A stretch of 64,000 nucleotides of DNA from Novosphingobium malaysiense (GTDB taxonomy: Bacteria > Pseudomonadota > Alphaproteobacteria > Sphingomonadales > Sphingomonadaceae): the NCBI RefSeq assembly GCF_000802225.1, contig NZ_JTDI01000001.1:248001-312000 (forward strand), in the 5' to 3' direction. Positions 55,445 through 63,929 of the stretch are shown piece by piece. Each line of letters opens with the position of its first letter. Position 1 is the first letter of the stretch. Made by a program: the position numbers and the translations under genes. The notes beneath the pieces are model-generated. The model worked only from the letters and a program-made list of their open reading frames with translations, was not told the origin of the DNA and did no database searches.

Positions 55445-57550
55445 CTACTGGCCGGCAGCGGTGTCGCCGCTGGCGTCGGTCCGGTACTTGTCGAACCACG
55501 CCAGGATAGCCGAAGCCTTTGCCGCCGCCTGCGAAGGCCGCGCAGCAATTCCGCCATGGCTGGCGTCGGGCACCTTGACCATCGCGGTGGGCACGCCGCG
55601 GATCTGCAGTGCCGCATAGTACTGCTCGGACTCGCTGTCGGGCGTGCGGTAGTCGTCAGAACCGACAACCACCAGCGTCGGCGTCTCGACATTGCCGACC
55701 AGACTGAGCGGTGAGCGCCGCCAGTATTCCATCGGGTCTTCCCAAGGTTTCTTGTCGAACCAGTAGCGCGACGTGAACGGCGTCGCGTCCATGGTCAGCG
55801 CCTCGCTGGTCCAGTTGATCACCGGCTTTTGCGTGGCAGCAGCCTTGAAACGGTTGGTCTTGCCGACGATCCAGGCGGTCAGCACGCCGCCGCCCGACCC
55901 GCCCGTTACGAACAGGTTGTCCGGATCGGCCACCCCGTCTGCAATCGCGGCGTCGACGGCAGCCATCAGGTCTTCGTAGTCGGTCCCGGGATAGGCGCGG
56001 TCGATCAGGTTGGCGAATTCCTCGCCATAGGACGTGCTGCCACGCGGGTTGGTGTAGAGCACGGCGTAGCCATGGGCGGCATAGAGCTGGTCGTCGGTGG
56101 AGAACGAAGGGCCGTAGGCAGCGTTCGGGCCGCCATGGATTTCGAGGATAAGCGGTGCCTTCTCGCCGGGCTTGAGCCCTGGCGGAGTCACCAGCCACGC
56201 ATCGATCGGCCTGCCGTCGGGCGCCGTGACCGGCAGCTTGCGCACCGGCGCCATGGCCTTGGCGTCGATCCAGTTGCCGTTGAGGTCGGTCAGGCGCTTG
56301 GCGCTGCCGCCGGACGTCACCCACAGGTCCGCCGGCTCGGTGGCAGTACCACTGGTGTAGGCGACTTTGCCGCCGTTCGAGACGCTGAACTCGCCGCCGG
56401 TATAGGGCCGGTCAAAGTGTGCGCCTGCCGTCAGCCCCTCGGCGACCGGCTTGATCGATCCGTTCAGGGTGACTCGTGCGACCTTGGTCGCACCCCGGTC
56501 GTCGTACTTGATGTAGATCGCATTGCTACCGGCCCATTCGAGCGAATCCACCGAACGGTCGAACCCGGACGTCAACAGCCGCGAACCGCTGCCGTCCGCA
56601 CTCATCACGTAGAGGTCATTGTTTTCGTAGGAGCGATTGACGTCGTCGAAGCCGACATAGGCGATGTGCCGGCCATCCGGCGAGAGCTTTGCGAGGTTGT
56701 CTGGGCCCTGGCGGGTGGTCAGCGGCGTGATCGCGCTGGTGGCGACGTCCACGCTGTAGACTTCCGAGTTGTTGATATCCCGCTCCCAGTCCTCGTGCCG
56801 GTTGGCACTGAACACGATGCGCCGGCCATCGGGGCTCCAGGACAGCGGTCCGCCATCGTCGTAGTTGCCGAAGGTCACCTGGCGCGGAGCGCCGCCGTTG
56901 GCCGATACGACGAAGATGTGATCGAAGCCCGCCGGCAGATAGCCGGCTCCGTCGAAGCGGTAGATTACCCGGTCGATGATCTGCAGCGGTTCGGCCCACT
57001 TGGCCCCTTCGGGCTTGTCGTCCGGCGCGCCCCCCAGTTCCATCGCATCGCCGGGCACGCGCATTGTGTAGGCGATGCGGGTGCCGTCAGGCGACCAGGC
57101 CAGGCTGCCGGGGCTGTCGGGCAGTTCGGTCACCTTCACTTTCGCGCCGCTGGCCAGCCAGAGCACATAGAGCTGGGGCGAGCCGGAGCCGTCGCTGGAA
57201 ACGTAGGCCAGCCGCTTGCCATCCGGCGACCAGGCCGGCGAGAAGTGGCTGCCGGGGCCGGCGACAAGAGGCCGCTGCCTACCGCTGCGGACGTCGGCCA
57301 GCCAGATCGACGGGACCACCTTGTCGGTCATGATGTCCGCGCTCGAACGGACATAGGCGATCTGCGAGCCGTCCGGCGAAATCTCCGGATCGGTTACGCC
57401 ATCCAGCTTGAACAGGTCATCGGCCGTGAACGCGCGCACGGGTCCGTCGGCCTTGGCGGTCTCCTCGGCGGCAAAAGCGGCCGGTGCGGCGACATAGGCG
57501 GTTCCCGTCAGAACGATTGCTGCAAGACGGGCAAAACGAATACTCGGCAA
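55445..57550 (-). CDS. S9-family (prolyl oligopeptidase/acylaminoacyl-peptidase type) exported peptidase
   Basis: A 701-residue exported serine peptidase. Signal peptide about 1-30 (ending PAAFA). Residues about 45-430 are WD40/PD40-like beta-propeller blades (EISPDGSQIAYVRS, AWSPDGKRLAYVSS); the C-terminal alpha/beta-hydrolase domain holds nucleophile Ser in TGGSGGGVL, Asp in GSDDYRTP and His in PDASHGG. It trims peptides in the periplasm. The start is TTG 57550 because a good SD (GCAGGAG) precedes it; a TTG at 57583 lies before that SD and is rejected. Confidence 0.93.
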   Translation of the reverse strand: MPSIRFARLAAIVLTGTAYVAAPAAFAAEETAKADGPVRAFTADDLFKLDGVTDPEISPDGSQIAYVRSSADIMTDKVVPSIWLADVRSGRQRPLVAGPGSHFSPAWSPDGKRLAYVSSDGSGSPQLYVLWLASGAKVKVTELPDSPGSLAWSPDGTRIAYTMRVPGDAMELGGAPDDKPEGAKWAEPLQIIDRVIYRFDGAGYLPAGFDHIFVVSANGGAPRQVTFGNYDDGGPLSWSPDGRRIVFSANRHEDWERDINNSEVYSVDVATSAITPLTTRQGPDNLAKLSPDGRHIAYVGFDDVNRSYENNDLYVMSADGSGSRLLTSGFDRSVDSLEWAGSNAIYIKYDDRGATKVARVTLNGSIKPVAEGLTAGAHFDRPYTGGEFSVSNGGKVAYTSGTATEPADLWVTSGGSAKRLTDLNGNWIDAKAMAPVRKLPVTAPDGRPIDAWLVTPPGLKPGEKAPLILEIHGGPNAAYGPSFSTDDQLYAAHGYAVLYTNPRGSTSYGEEFANLIDRAYPGTDYEDLMAAVDAAIADGVADPDNLFVTGGSGGGVLTAWIVGKTNRFKAAATQKPVINWTSEALTMDATPFTSRYWFDKKPWEDPMEYWRRSPLSLVGNVETPTLVVVGSDDYRTPDSESEQYYAALQIRGVPTAMVKVPDASHGGIAARPSQAAAKASAILAWFDKYRTDASGDTAAGQ

Positions 57551-57716
57551 GGATCGAACTCCTGCAAATTTCGGAATGGCCAATGTCTTGCCGGTTTCCA
57601 GGTCGAAATCCAGCCCGCCCCTCGGCGCTCGTCGATCCGGCTATTACGTTCATCGGCCAACGCTGGAAGCACGATAGGGCAGATTGCAAATGCCGATTTC
57701 GTGCTAAGGAGCGCGG

Positions 57717-58844
57717 ATGAAGACACCGCGCAAGCGCACTTTCGAGGTTGAAGACGGCGGCTTCATCGCCCTTGTCATCCTCATTTCCCTCGCCTTCGCC
57801 TACCTGTTGGCCCCCTATTTCGGAGCGGTGCTGTGGGGCGTGGTCGCCGCAATCATGTTCCAACCGCAGACGGCAAGACTGGCCGAGAAGCTGGGCGGGC
57901 GGCGGAACCTGGCCGCGTCGCTCGTGCTGCTCTGCCTCGTGGCGCTTTTCGTGGTGCCCACGATCCTGCTCGGCATCAATCTCGTCAACGAGGCCAGCAC
58001 CCTCTACGGCAAGCTCACGACCGGACAGCTGGACATCGGCAAGGTCGTGCACGATCTGCAGGAAGCCCTGCCCCTGAGCGTACGCCGCTTCATTGCCCAG
58101 TACGGGCTTACCGACATCGAGCGGGTGCGGGCCGAATTCGGATCGAGCATCACCACCGGCCTGCAGGCCGTGGCCGGGCGTCTGCTTTCGGTCGGCCAGG
58201 GCGCTCTCAGCTTCATCGCGGCACTGGGCGTCACCCTCTATCTCAGCTTCTTCCTGCTGCGCGATGGGGACCGCTATGGCCTGCTGGTGCGCGAATCGCT
58301 GCCGCTGAACCCGGAGACGCGCAATTCGCTGGTCGCCCACTTCCTGCTGGTAGTGCGCGCGACGATGCGCGGCACCGTGGTGGTAGCCGTGGTCCAGGGC
58401 GCGCTGGGCGGCGTGCTGTTCTCCGCCCTTGGAATCGAGGGCGCGCTGATCTGGGGCGTGCTGATGGGATTCTTCTCGCTGCTCCCGGCGGTCGGCTCGG
58501 GCATCATCTGGGTGCCCGTGGCGATTTACCTGTTCGCCGCCGGAGAGATGGGCAAGGCGGCCATCCTCGTCTTTTGCGGCGTGTTCATAATCGGCATGGT
58601 CGACAACGTGCTACGGCCGATCCTTGTCGGCCGCGACACGCGCATGCCAGACTTCGTGGTGCTCATCGCAACGCTCTCGGGCCTCGAGTTGTTCGGCCTC
58701 AACGGCTTCATCGTCGGCCCGGTGATCGCCGCGCTGTTCATCGCGGTCTGGAACCAGCAGCGCGACCGCAAGCTGGCCCTGCTCGAACAGGAAGCGGCTG
58801 ACATGGCAAAGTCGCGAGAGGAAACGGCCGCGCACCCTTCCTAA
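57717..58844 (+). CDS. AI-2E (PerM/TqsA) family permease
   Basis: A 375-residue membrane protein of the AI-2 exporter superfamily, with about eight helices and a soluble central region (about 100-150). The C-terminal motifs GFFSLLPAVGSGIIWVPVAI and LRPILVGRDTRMPDFVVLIA are diagnostic. Members export AI-2 or act as Na+/H+ antiporters; no luxS is visible, so the substrate is open. The ATG at 57717 overlaps no neighbour and the gene is divergent from the S9 peptidase (166 bp). Confidence 0.92.
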   Translation: MKTPRKRTFEVEDGGFIALVILISLAFAYLLAPYFGAVLWGVVAAIMFQPQTARLAEKLGGRRNLAASLVLLCLVALFVVPTILLGINLVNEASTLYGKLTTGQLDIGKVVHDLQEALPLSVRRFIAQYGLTDIERVRAEFGSSITTGLQAVAGRLLSVGQGALSFIAALGVTLYLSFFLLRDGDRYGLLVRESLPLNPETRNSLVAHFLLVVRATMRGTVVVAVVQGALGGVLFSALGIEGALIWGVLMGFFSLLPAVGSGIIWVPVAIYLFAAGEMGKAAILVFCGVFIIGMVDNVLRPILVGRDTRMPDFVVLIATLSGLELFGLNGFIVGPVIAALFIAVWNQQRDRKLALLEQEAADMAKSREETAAHPS

Positions 58845-58854
58845 CTGGCCGGCA

Positions 58855-58877
58855 TAAAAAAACCGAAAAGAACGGCT
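58855..58877 (-). terminator. Possible weak terminator of the MBL hydrolase gene
   Basis: On the minus strand a short stem AGCCG / CGGTT around TTCTTTT is followed by seven T. The stem is short, so the call is tentative. Confidence 0.4.
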
Positions 58878-58901
58878 GCGGCGGAAATGCTCCCCGGCAA
58901 C

Positions 58902-59648
58902 CTAGTCAATCCTGATGACCAGGCCATCCTCGGCTGACTCGAAATTGACGCGGTCAGGGTGGCCGAGCATGTCTTCGCTCATGTGGGTCAGCACCAGCCG
59001 CTTGGGGGAGATCTCGTCGAGGTGATCTTCGATCGCCCTGAGGTCGAGGTGGGTGGCCACCGCTCTGTCGCGAAAATAGGCTTCGGCTATGAACAGGTCG
59101 GCATGCCGCGCTGCTGGTATCAGTTCGGGCGTCCACTCCGTGTCGCCGGTGTAGGCTACCGTCCTGCCCTCGGCGGATATGCGCACAGCGTGATAGGGGC
59201 CGCACGGCGGTCCGTGAAGGGCCTGAAACGCGCGGATCGTCGCCGACCCGATGGTCGCCGTTTCACCTGCCGCGATCTCGACGAGGTCCAGAGCGAACTT
59301 GCGCGCGGCCTTTGACGACCCTGGAAAGGCAGTCTCCATCGCTCGCTCGTACCATTCCTCCAATCCTGTCGGGCCGACGATCGTCAACGGCTCGCGGCGC
59401 TTGCTGAAGAACTGGGCATCGAGCAGGAAGAACGGGATGCCGCCAAAGTGATCGGCATGAAAATGGGTCACGACTATGGTCGTAATGGCGTTGCGGTCGA
59501 TGCCGATCTGCTTCATCGCGACGAGGGACGAAGCGCCGCAGTCGATCAGCAGGTTCGTCTGCTTCCCTACCAGGTGAAAACAGGTGTTGAAGCGGCCACC
59601 CGAACCAAAGGCGTCGCCACATCCTATGAACCGGAGCGATAGTGCCAT
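58902..59648 (-). CDS. MBL-fold metallo-hydrolase (RNase Z-like)
   Basis: A 248-residue metallo-beta-lactamase-fold protein. The metal motif is VTHFHADHFGGIP (HxHxDH); later ligands are in ALHGPPCGPYHA, YTGDTEW and LTHMSE. The layout resembles ribonuclease Z/arylsulfatase-type hydrolases, but it is shorter and lacks the tRNase Z exosite arm, so the substrate is uncertain. ATG 59648 (MALSLRF) has a GGGGGA SD; the frame extends upstream to 59702 without such support. Confidence 0.9.
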   Translation of the reverse strand: MALSLRFIGCGDAFGSGGRFNTCFHLVGKQTNLLIDCGASSLVAMKQIGIDRNAITTIVVTHFHADHFGGIPFFLLDAQFFSKRREPLTIVGPTGLEEWYERAMETAFPGSSKAARKFALDLVEIAAGETATIGSATIRAFQALHGPPCGPYHAVRISAEGRTVAYTGDTEWTPELIPAARHADLFIAEAYFRDRAVATHLDLRAIEDHLDEISPKRLVLTHMSEDMLGHPDRVNFESAEDGLVIRID

Positions 59649-59792
59649 ACCAATCCCCCTTCGTCCGGCCACTGGAATAGCGCCCTTCCACTCCCCCCAC
59701 AAAGCGACAATTTCATGCCCGCCTGGGCGATGGTGAAGTAGTCGATCCCTATTCCGGTACTAGTGAACACTTATGCACACTTGTGTTTAAGA

Positions 59793-59820
59793 TTCGACAC
59801 AAGAAGTATTGTCCTATATT
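59793..59820 (+). promoter_or_regulatory. Candidate sigma-70-type promoter of the small gene at 59844
   Basis: TTCGAC (59793-59798) and TATATT (59815-59820) with 16-bp spacing, ending 24 bp before the start codon. The surrounding stretch is AT-rich. Confidence 0.4.
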
Positions 59821-59843
59821 GAGACAGTGAAGGAGTCGCACTG

Positions 59844-60056
59844 ATGGACAATGTGCTTTCCACCTATCGCCTCAGGTTCGCCAACGACGCGGCCGGCGTG
59901 GGGAAAACCATAGAGTTTCGAGCACCGGATGCGTCCGAGGCGCTTCTCATCGCGAAAAACGAAGCGGCCGACCGCGATGTCGAATTGTGGCAGGGCACCA
60001 AGCTGCTGTGCCACCTGCGCCGCTCCAGGGAAGAGGTCTGGCTGATCCAGCCCTGA
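59844..60056 (+). CDS. Small cytosolic protein, unknown
   Basis: A 70-residue protein with alternating strand-helix-strand character (STYRLRFANDAAG, EALLIAKNEAADRDVELW, GTKLLCHLRR). GAAGGAG stands eight bases before ATG 59844 and a promoter-like pair lies upstream, so the gene is likely real. No transmembrane segment and no recognised family; it may be conserved in relatives. It is isolated between a minus-strand MBL gene and a convergent minus-strand gene. Confidence 0.75.
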   Translation: MDNVLSTYRLRFANDAAGVGKTIEFRAPDASEALLIAKNEAADRDVELWQGTKLLCHLRRSREEVWLIQP

Positions 60057-60114
60057 CGACTGGCCGCCTTGCCCGCGAATGTATCGCACCTGCCGATACG
60101 ATCCGAACTCCCCC

Positions 60115-60741
60115 TCACATGTGCTGCTCTACCGTCCTCAGCAATTCGCGGCGTTTCGACTTGCGGGTAATCTGCTCGGCGGCGGCGGTAAGCGGCTGGA
60201 CCTTAACACCACCGCCGCTGTCGGGAACGAAGTGAAAGCGGCGGGTGGCCCCGACGGGAAGGTGTTCCCACCCGTAAAACGCGACCACCGCGAGGTCGAA
60301 GCATTCGACGTCCCCCACTTCTATTTCGGTCTCCTTGTTGGCCTCCAGCATCAGATCCACCAGGGTGTCGAAGCGACCGATATCGAGATACTGACCGGTA
60401 TTAAGGCTGCCTTGCGCCATCCGCGAGCGGGGATCGTTGCCCAGGTCGCCGGGAAGGTCCTGCAAATCGGTGAGGGCAAGCTCGATATCGCGCCCGCCGA
60501 TATGAAGGGTGCCGATCAGGCTCGTTACATAGACCGGCTGGCTGCTCATGTTGGTAATCAGGCAGCGACTGCGCATGTGCCGCCCCGCAGCCCTGGTAAT
60601 AAGTATCCGCGTTTGCCGCGCAGAGCGGAACTGGAGGTAGATGAGTTGCAGGTAGGTCATCCAGACCACCAGCATCAGGAAACTCAAGCAAACGCCGATC
60701 ACATCGCTATGCGCGGAAAGCCACTGGAAGGCGGTACTCAT
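60115..60741 (-). CDS. Single-pass membrane protein of unknown function
   Basis: A 208-residue protein with one N-terminal helix (about 12-35, VIGVCLSFLMLVVWMTYLQL) and a cytosolic or periplasmic beta-rich domain (about 45-180, LITNMSSQPVYVTSLIGTL, DLAVVAFYGWEHLPVG) of Ig-like appearance. The C-terminus is basic. ATG 60741 was chosen as the anchor starts there; longer frames run into antisense of der. I recognise no family. Confidence 0.75.
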   Translation of the reverse strand: MSTAFQWLSAHSDVIGVCLSFLMLVVWMTYLQLIYLQFRSARQTRILITRAAGRHMRSRCLITNMSSQPVYVTSLIGTLHIGGRDIELALTDLQDLPGDLGNDPRSRMAQGSLNTGQYLDIGRFDTLVDLMLEANKETEIEVGDVECFDLAVVAFYGWEHLPVGATRRFHFVPDSGGGVKVQPLTAAAEQITRKSKRRELLRTVEQHM

Positions 60742-60891
60742 TGCTGCCTGCCGATCTGAACGGGTGGGCGGAATCAAAAGGTTAGGCCTTGCTCGGCCTT
60801 TCCAATCCAATTCCCCCAACCGCCATTGGTTCCGGTTCGACGGCCGCAGTGAGACCGGGCCGGGCGGAACCAGCAATCGAACGGCGGTGCG

Positions 60892-62268
60892 TCAGCCCTT
60901 GCCGAACGGATTCTTCGGCGAGCGCAGATTGAGCCGGATCGGCACCGCCTCGAAGCCCAGTTCGCGCCGGATGCTGTTGACCAGATAGCGCTTGTAGCTT
61001 TCCGGCAGCATGTCGAGCCGGGTGCCGAACAGGACGAAGCCCGGCGGGCGCGTCTTGGCCTGGGTGATGTAGCGCAGCTTGATGCGCTTGCCGCCGGGCG
61101 CCGGCGGCGGGTTTGCGGCCAGAGCATCGTCGAACCAGCGATTGAGCGCCGAAGTCGGTACACGGCGGCTCCACGCCTCGCGGATCGAGAAGGCGGCCGC
61201 GATCATGTCGTCCAGCCCCTTGCCGGTTCGCGCCGAAACCGCCAGCAGCGGCACACCGCGCACCTGGGCCAGTCCCTCGTCGAGTGCGGCCCGAATGCCG
61301 TTGAACAGCTTGCTCGCATCTTCGGCCACGTCCCACTTGTTGATCGCGATCATCAGGGCACGACCCTCTTCGAGGACCATCGAGGCGATCTTGAGATCCT
61401 GGTGCTCCAGCCCGCGCGTCGCATCGAGCAGCAACACGACCACTTCGGCGAAATCGATCGCGTGACGCGCATCGGCCACCGCCATGCGTTCGAGCTTTTC
61501 CGTGACCTGCGCCTTCTTGCGCATTCCCGCCGTGTCGATCAGCCGCACCTCGCGTTGGTCATCGGTCTTCGGGTCCGTCCAAAGCCAGTCGACCGCGATG
61601 GAATCGCGCGTGATGCCCGCCTCGGGCCCGGTCAGAAGCCGGTCCTCTTGCAGCAGCTTGTTGATCAGCGTGGACTTGCCCGCGTTCGGCCGCCCGACAA
61701 TGGCGAGCTTGAGCACCGCCTTGGGGTCGAACTCCCAGTCATCCTCGTTCGCGTCCTCTTCGGGCGGCTGAAGCGGTTCCAGATGCGGACGCAGTTCGTC
61801 GAAGAGGTCGGCCATGCCTTCGCCGTGTTCAGCGGAGATCGCGACCGGATCGCCGAGCCCCAGCGAATAGGCCTCGAGCAGGCCGCCCTCGCCTGCGCGG
61901 CCTTCCGCCTTGTTGGCAAGCACGATCACCGGCACCGGCGAGGAGCGGAGCCAGTTGGCGATCTCCTCGTCGAGAGGGGTCAGGCCCGCCCGTGCATCGA
62001 TCACGAAGAGCGCGACATCGGCAGTCGCTAGCGAGGCCTCGGTCTGCTTGCGCATCCGGCCCGGCAGCGTCTCAGCCTCGTCGTCTTCCCAGCCTGCGGT
62101 GTCGACGATCTGGAACTTCAGCCCCAGCAGGTCGGCATCGCCGAATCGACGGTCGCGGGTGACGCCGGGCTGGTCGTCCACCAGCGCCAGCCTCTTGCCG
62201 ACGAGTCGGTTGAACAGCGTGGACTTGCCGACGTTGGGCCGGCCAATGATGATAACCTGAGGAAGCAT
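60892..62268 (-). CDS. der: Ribosome-assembly GTPase Der (EngA)
   Basis: A 458-residue protein with two tandem GTPase domains, needed for 50S maturation. G1 motifs are GRPNVGKSTL (residues about 8-17) and GRPNAGKSTL (near 190); G3 motifs are DTAGWED and DTAGMRKKAQ; NKAEG and NKWD are the G4 motifs. A KH-like C-terminal domain (about 365-458, RYITQAKTRPPGFVLFGTR) completes the family layout. The C-terminus is a short basic tail. Confidence 0.96.
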   Translation of the reverse strand: MLPQVIIIGRPNVGKSTLFNRLVGKRLALVDDQPGVTRDRRFGDADLLGLKFQIVDTAGWEDDEAETLPGRMRKQTEASLATADVALFVIDARAGLTPLDEEIANWLRSSPVPVIVLANKAEGRAGEGGLLEAYSLGLGDPVAISAEHGEGMADLFDELRPHLEPLQPPEEDANEDDWEFDPKAVLKLAIVGRPNAGKSTLINKLLQEDRLLTGPEAGITRDSIAVDWLWTDPKTDDQREVRLIDTAGMRKKAQVTEKLERMAVADARHAIDFAEVVVLLLDATRGLEHQDLKIASMVLEEGRALMIAINKWDVAEDASKLFNGIRAALDEGLAQVRGVPLLAVSARTGKGLDDMIAAAFSIREAWSRRVPTSALNRWFDDALAANPPPAPGGKRIKLRYITQAKTRPPGFVLFGTRLDMLPESYKRYLVNSIRRELGFEAVPIRLNLRSPKNPFGKG

Positions 62269-62392
62269 GTTCTGGCCGTGGGGATTTTGCAGGCGTTTGG
62301 CAAGCGTCCGGCACTCAGGCGGAAGATCCTTGCCGCTCCGTTAACCTATCTTTGCAGGAGGCCCCTAACCTTACCGCCATAGAAACGGTGGC

Positions 62393-63037
62393 ATGACGGG
62401 ATTCAAAAAGACAATCTTTCTCGCAGTTTGCGCGGTAGCCATTTCACCGGCAGCGGCCAGTTCGCCGATCGACACCATCGTCTCGAGCGACGAGGACACC
62501 GGCGGCAGTTCCGTTACCGCGAGCAATTCGTCCTCCGGCATTCTCCAGTGCGTGCCCTACGCACGCCAGCTCTCGGGTATCGAGATCTACGGCGACGCGC
62601 ATACCTGGTGGAAGCAGGCGAAGGGCCGATATGCCCGTGGTCACACCCCCAGGGTCGGCGCGGTGATGGCGGTTCGCCCTTTCCGTAACTCGCATCTCGG
62701 CCATGTCGCGATGGTCAGCCGGGTCGTCGATTCGCGAACCATCCTGCTGAGCCACGCCAACTGGTCCTATCCCGGCAAGATCGAGAAGAACGTCACTGCC
62801 CTCGACGTATCCCCCGACAACGACTGGAGCCAGGTGCGTATCTGGTACGGGCCCAGTCACAACCTGGGAGCCGCCCACTGGCCGGTCGCGGGCTTTATCT
62901 ACAACGCCGAACCCGGCAGCATCCCCGATCTCGGCAGCGAGCGTCTAGCCCAGGTCGCCACTGCCCCCCGGACGAACAGCAAGGACAAGCGCCGGCACAG
63001 CGATCCGATCGGCGACATCATCGCCGGCACATACTGA
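62393..63037 (+). CDS. Exported CHAP-domain peptidoglycan hydrolase-like protein
   Basis: A 214-residue exported protein: signal peptide (about 1-23) and a CHAP domain (about 50-175) with nucleophile Cys53 (ILQCVPYARQL) and His104 (LGHVAMVS), then a basic tail. CHAP domains act as amidases or endopeptidases on peptidoglycan. No cell-wall-binding domain is present. It is a single-gene unit divergent from der (124 bp). Confidence 0.9.
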   Translation: MTGFKKTIFLAVCAVAISPAAASSPIDTIVSSDEDTGGSSVTASNSSSGILQCVPYARQLSGIEIYGDAHTWWKQAKGRYARGHTPRVGAVMAVRPFRNSHLGHVAMVSRVVDSRTILLSHANWSYPGKIEKNVTALDVSPDNDWSQVRIWYGPSHNLGAAHWPVAGFIYNAEPGSIPDLGSERLAQVATAPRTNSKDKRRHSDPIGDIIAGTY

Positions 63038-63091
63038 AAGACGGCCACCGCCCGCGGATCTTAAGGCCCGCGGTGCAAAAAGACGGCGTTC

Positions 63092-63406
63092 CTAGTCCTT
63101 CCTTGCCACCGGCGGGTCTTCGCCGAGGTCCTCGTACCAGGCCTCGACCGGGCCGGTCAGCTTGATCGTCAGCGGATTGCCCTTGCGATCCAGCGTCTTG
63201 CCGGCCTGAACGCGCACCCATCCCTCGGAAATGCAATATTCCTCGATGTTGTTGCGCACCGTGCCCTTGAACCGGATGCCGATGCCGCGCTGCAGCTTCT
63301 CGGCATCGAAGAACGGGCTGCGCGGATTGATGGCAAGGTGATCGGGCGGCACGTCGGCGCCAGATTGTTGCGGGGTCTGCTCGGGCGTGCTGGTCTCTTC
63401 GGTCAT
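63092..63406 (-). CDS. DUF3297-family protein
   Basis: A 104-residue protein. The core (DHLAINPRSPFFDAEKLQRG, then GIRFKGTVRNNIEEYCISEGW and KTLDRKGNPLTIKL) is the DUF3297 signature; function unknown. About 25 residues of acidic, Gln/Pro-rich lead precede it. ATG 63406 (MTEETSTPEQ) is preferred; the ORF could also start at 63457. Confidence 0.9.
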   Translation of the reverse strand: MTEETSTPEQTPQQSGADVPPDHLAINPRSPFFDAEKLQRGIGIRFKGTVRNNIEEYCISEGWVRVQAGKTLDRKGNPLTIKLTGPVEAWYEDLGEDPPVARKD

Positions 63407-63500
63407 GTCTGCGCGCTCTAGTGTCCAATCGGGGCTTGTCAATTCAGCGCTTGTCAACGCGCCCCGAGTTGTCTAGGGGCGCGCTTCCGCAAGTGGTAGC

Positions 63501-63575
63501 GGGCGCGTAGCTCAGCGGTAGAGCACACCCTTCACACGGGTGGGGTCACAGGTTCAATCCCTGTCGCGCCCACCA
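63501..63575 (+). tRNA. tRNA-Val (anticodon CAC)
   Basis: 75-nt cloverleaf: acceptor GGGCGCG / CGCGCCC, D-arm GCTC..GAGC, anticodon stem CACCC / GGGTG around TTCACAC (anticodon CAC, reads GUG), T-arm with GGTTCAATCC, discriminator A and an encoded CCA. Confidence 0.96.
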
Positions 63576-63634
63576 TCTTTTCAATGAGCTAGAAAAGATG
63601 GTGCTGCTTTCCATGAAAAAAACATGAAAAGCAG
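63571..63634. repeat. Two adjacent hairpins fused to the 3' end of tRNA-Val
   Basis: Hairpin 1: CACCATCTTTTC (63571-63582) / GAAAAGATGGTG (63592-63603), 12 perfect bp, its first five bases being the end of the tRNA. Hairpin 2 starts at the next base: CTGCTTTCCATG (63604-63615) / CATGAAAAGCAG (63623-63634) with one mismatch and a loop of seven A. Confidence 0.85.
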
Positions 63635-63725
63635 CGGTGAACAATGGTGCACATCGGCGGCCTTCACCAAGACCCAACCATGATTTGAAGCGCCCAGTTC
63701 GCCTCCGGGGCTAATCTGCGCTTCA

Positions 63726-63866
63726 CTAGACAAATCCGCAGGCGGAAAGTCCTTTTTCACCTTTCATCGGCAATGGTCCGGGGAAGGCGATCAACAGGCC
63801 GACGATCGAGAACTGCTCGACATTGCCAGCAACGCCGCCGACGATCACAGCGATCAGACACCCCAT
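63726..63866 (-). CDS. Possible 46-residue small membrane protein
   Basis: A short frame on the minus strand, ATG 63866 to TAG 63726, with GGAG seven bases before the start. It opens with a hydrophobic stretch (MGCLIAVIVGGVAG) and contains FSIVGLLIAFPGPLP. It lies downstream of another hydrophobic reading frame running off the window (63930-64000). No family recognised. Confidence 0.4.
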   Translation of the reverse strand: MGCLIAVIVGGVAGNVEQFSIVGLLIAFPGPLPMKGEKGLSACGFV

Positions 63867-63929
63867 ATCAGATCTCCGCTCGTTACGTCGATGCGGATGG
63901 ATGCATTGGCCGCGGCGGCATTGCCTGTC

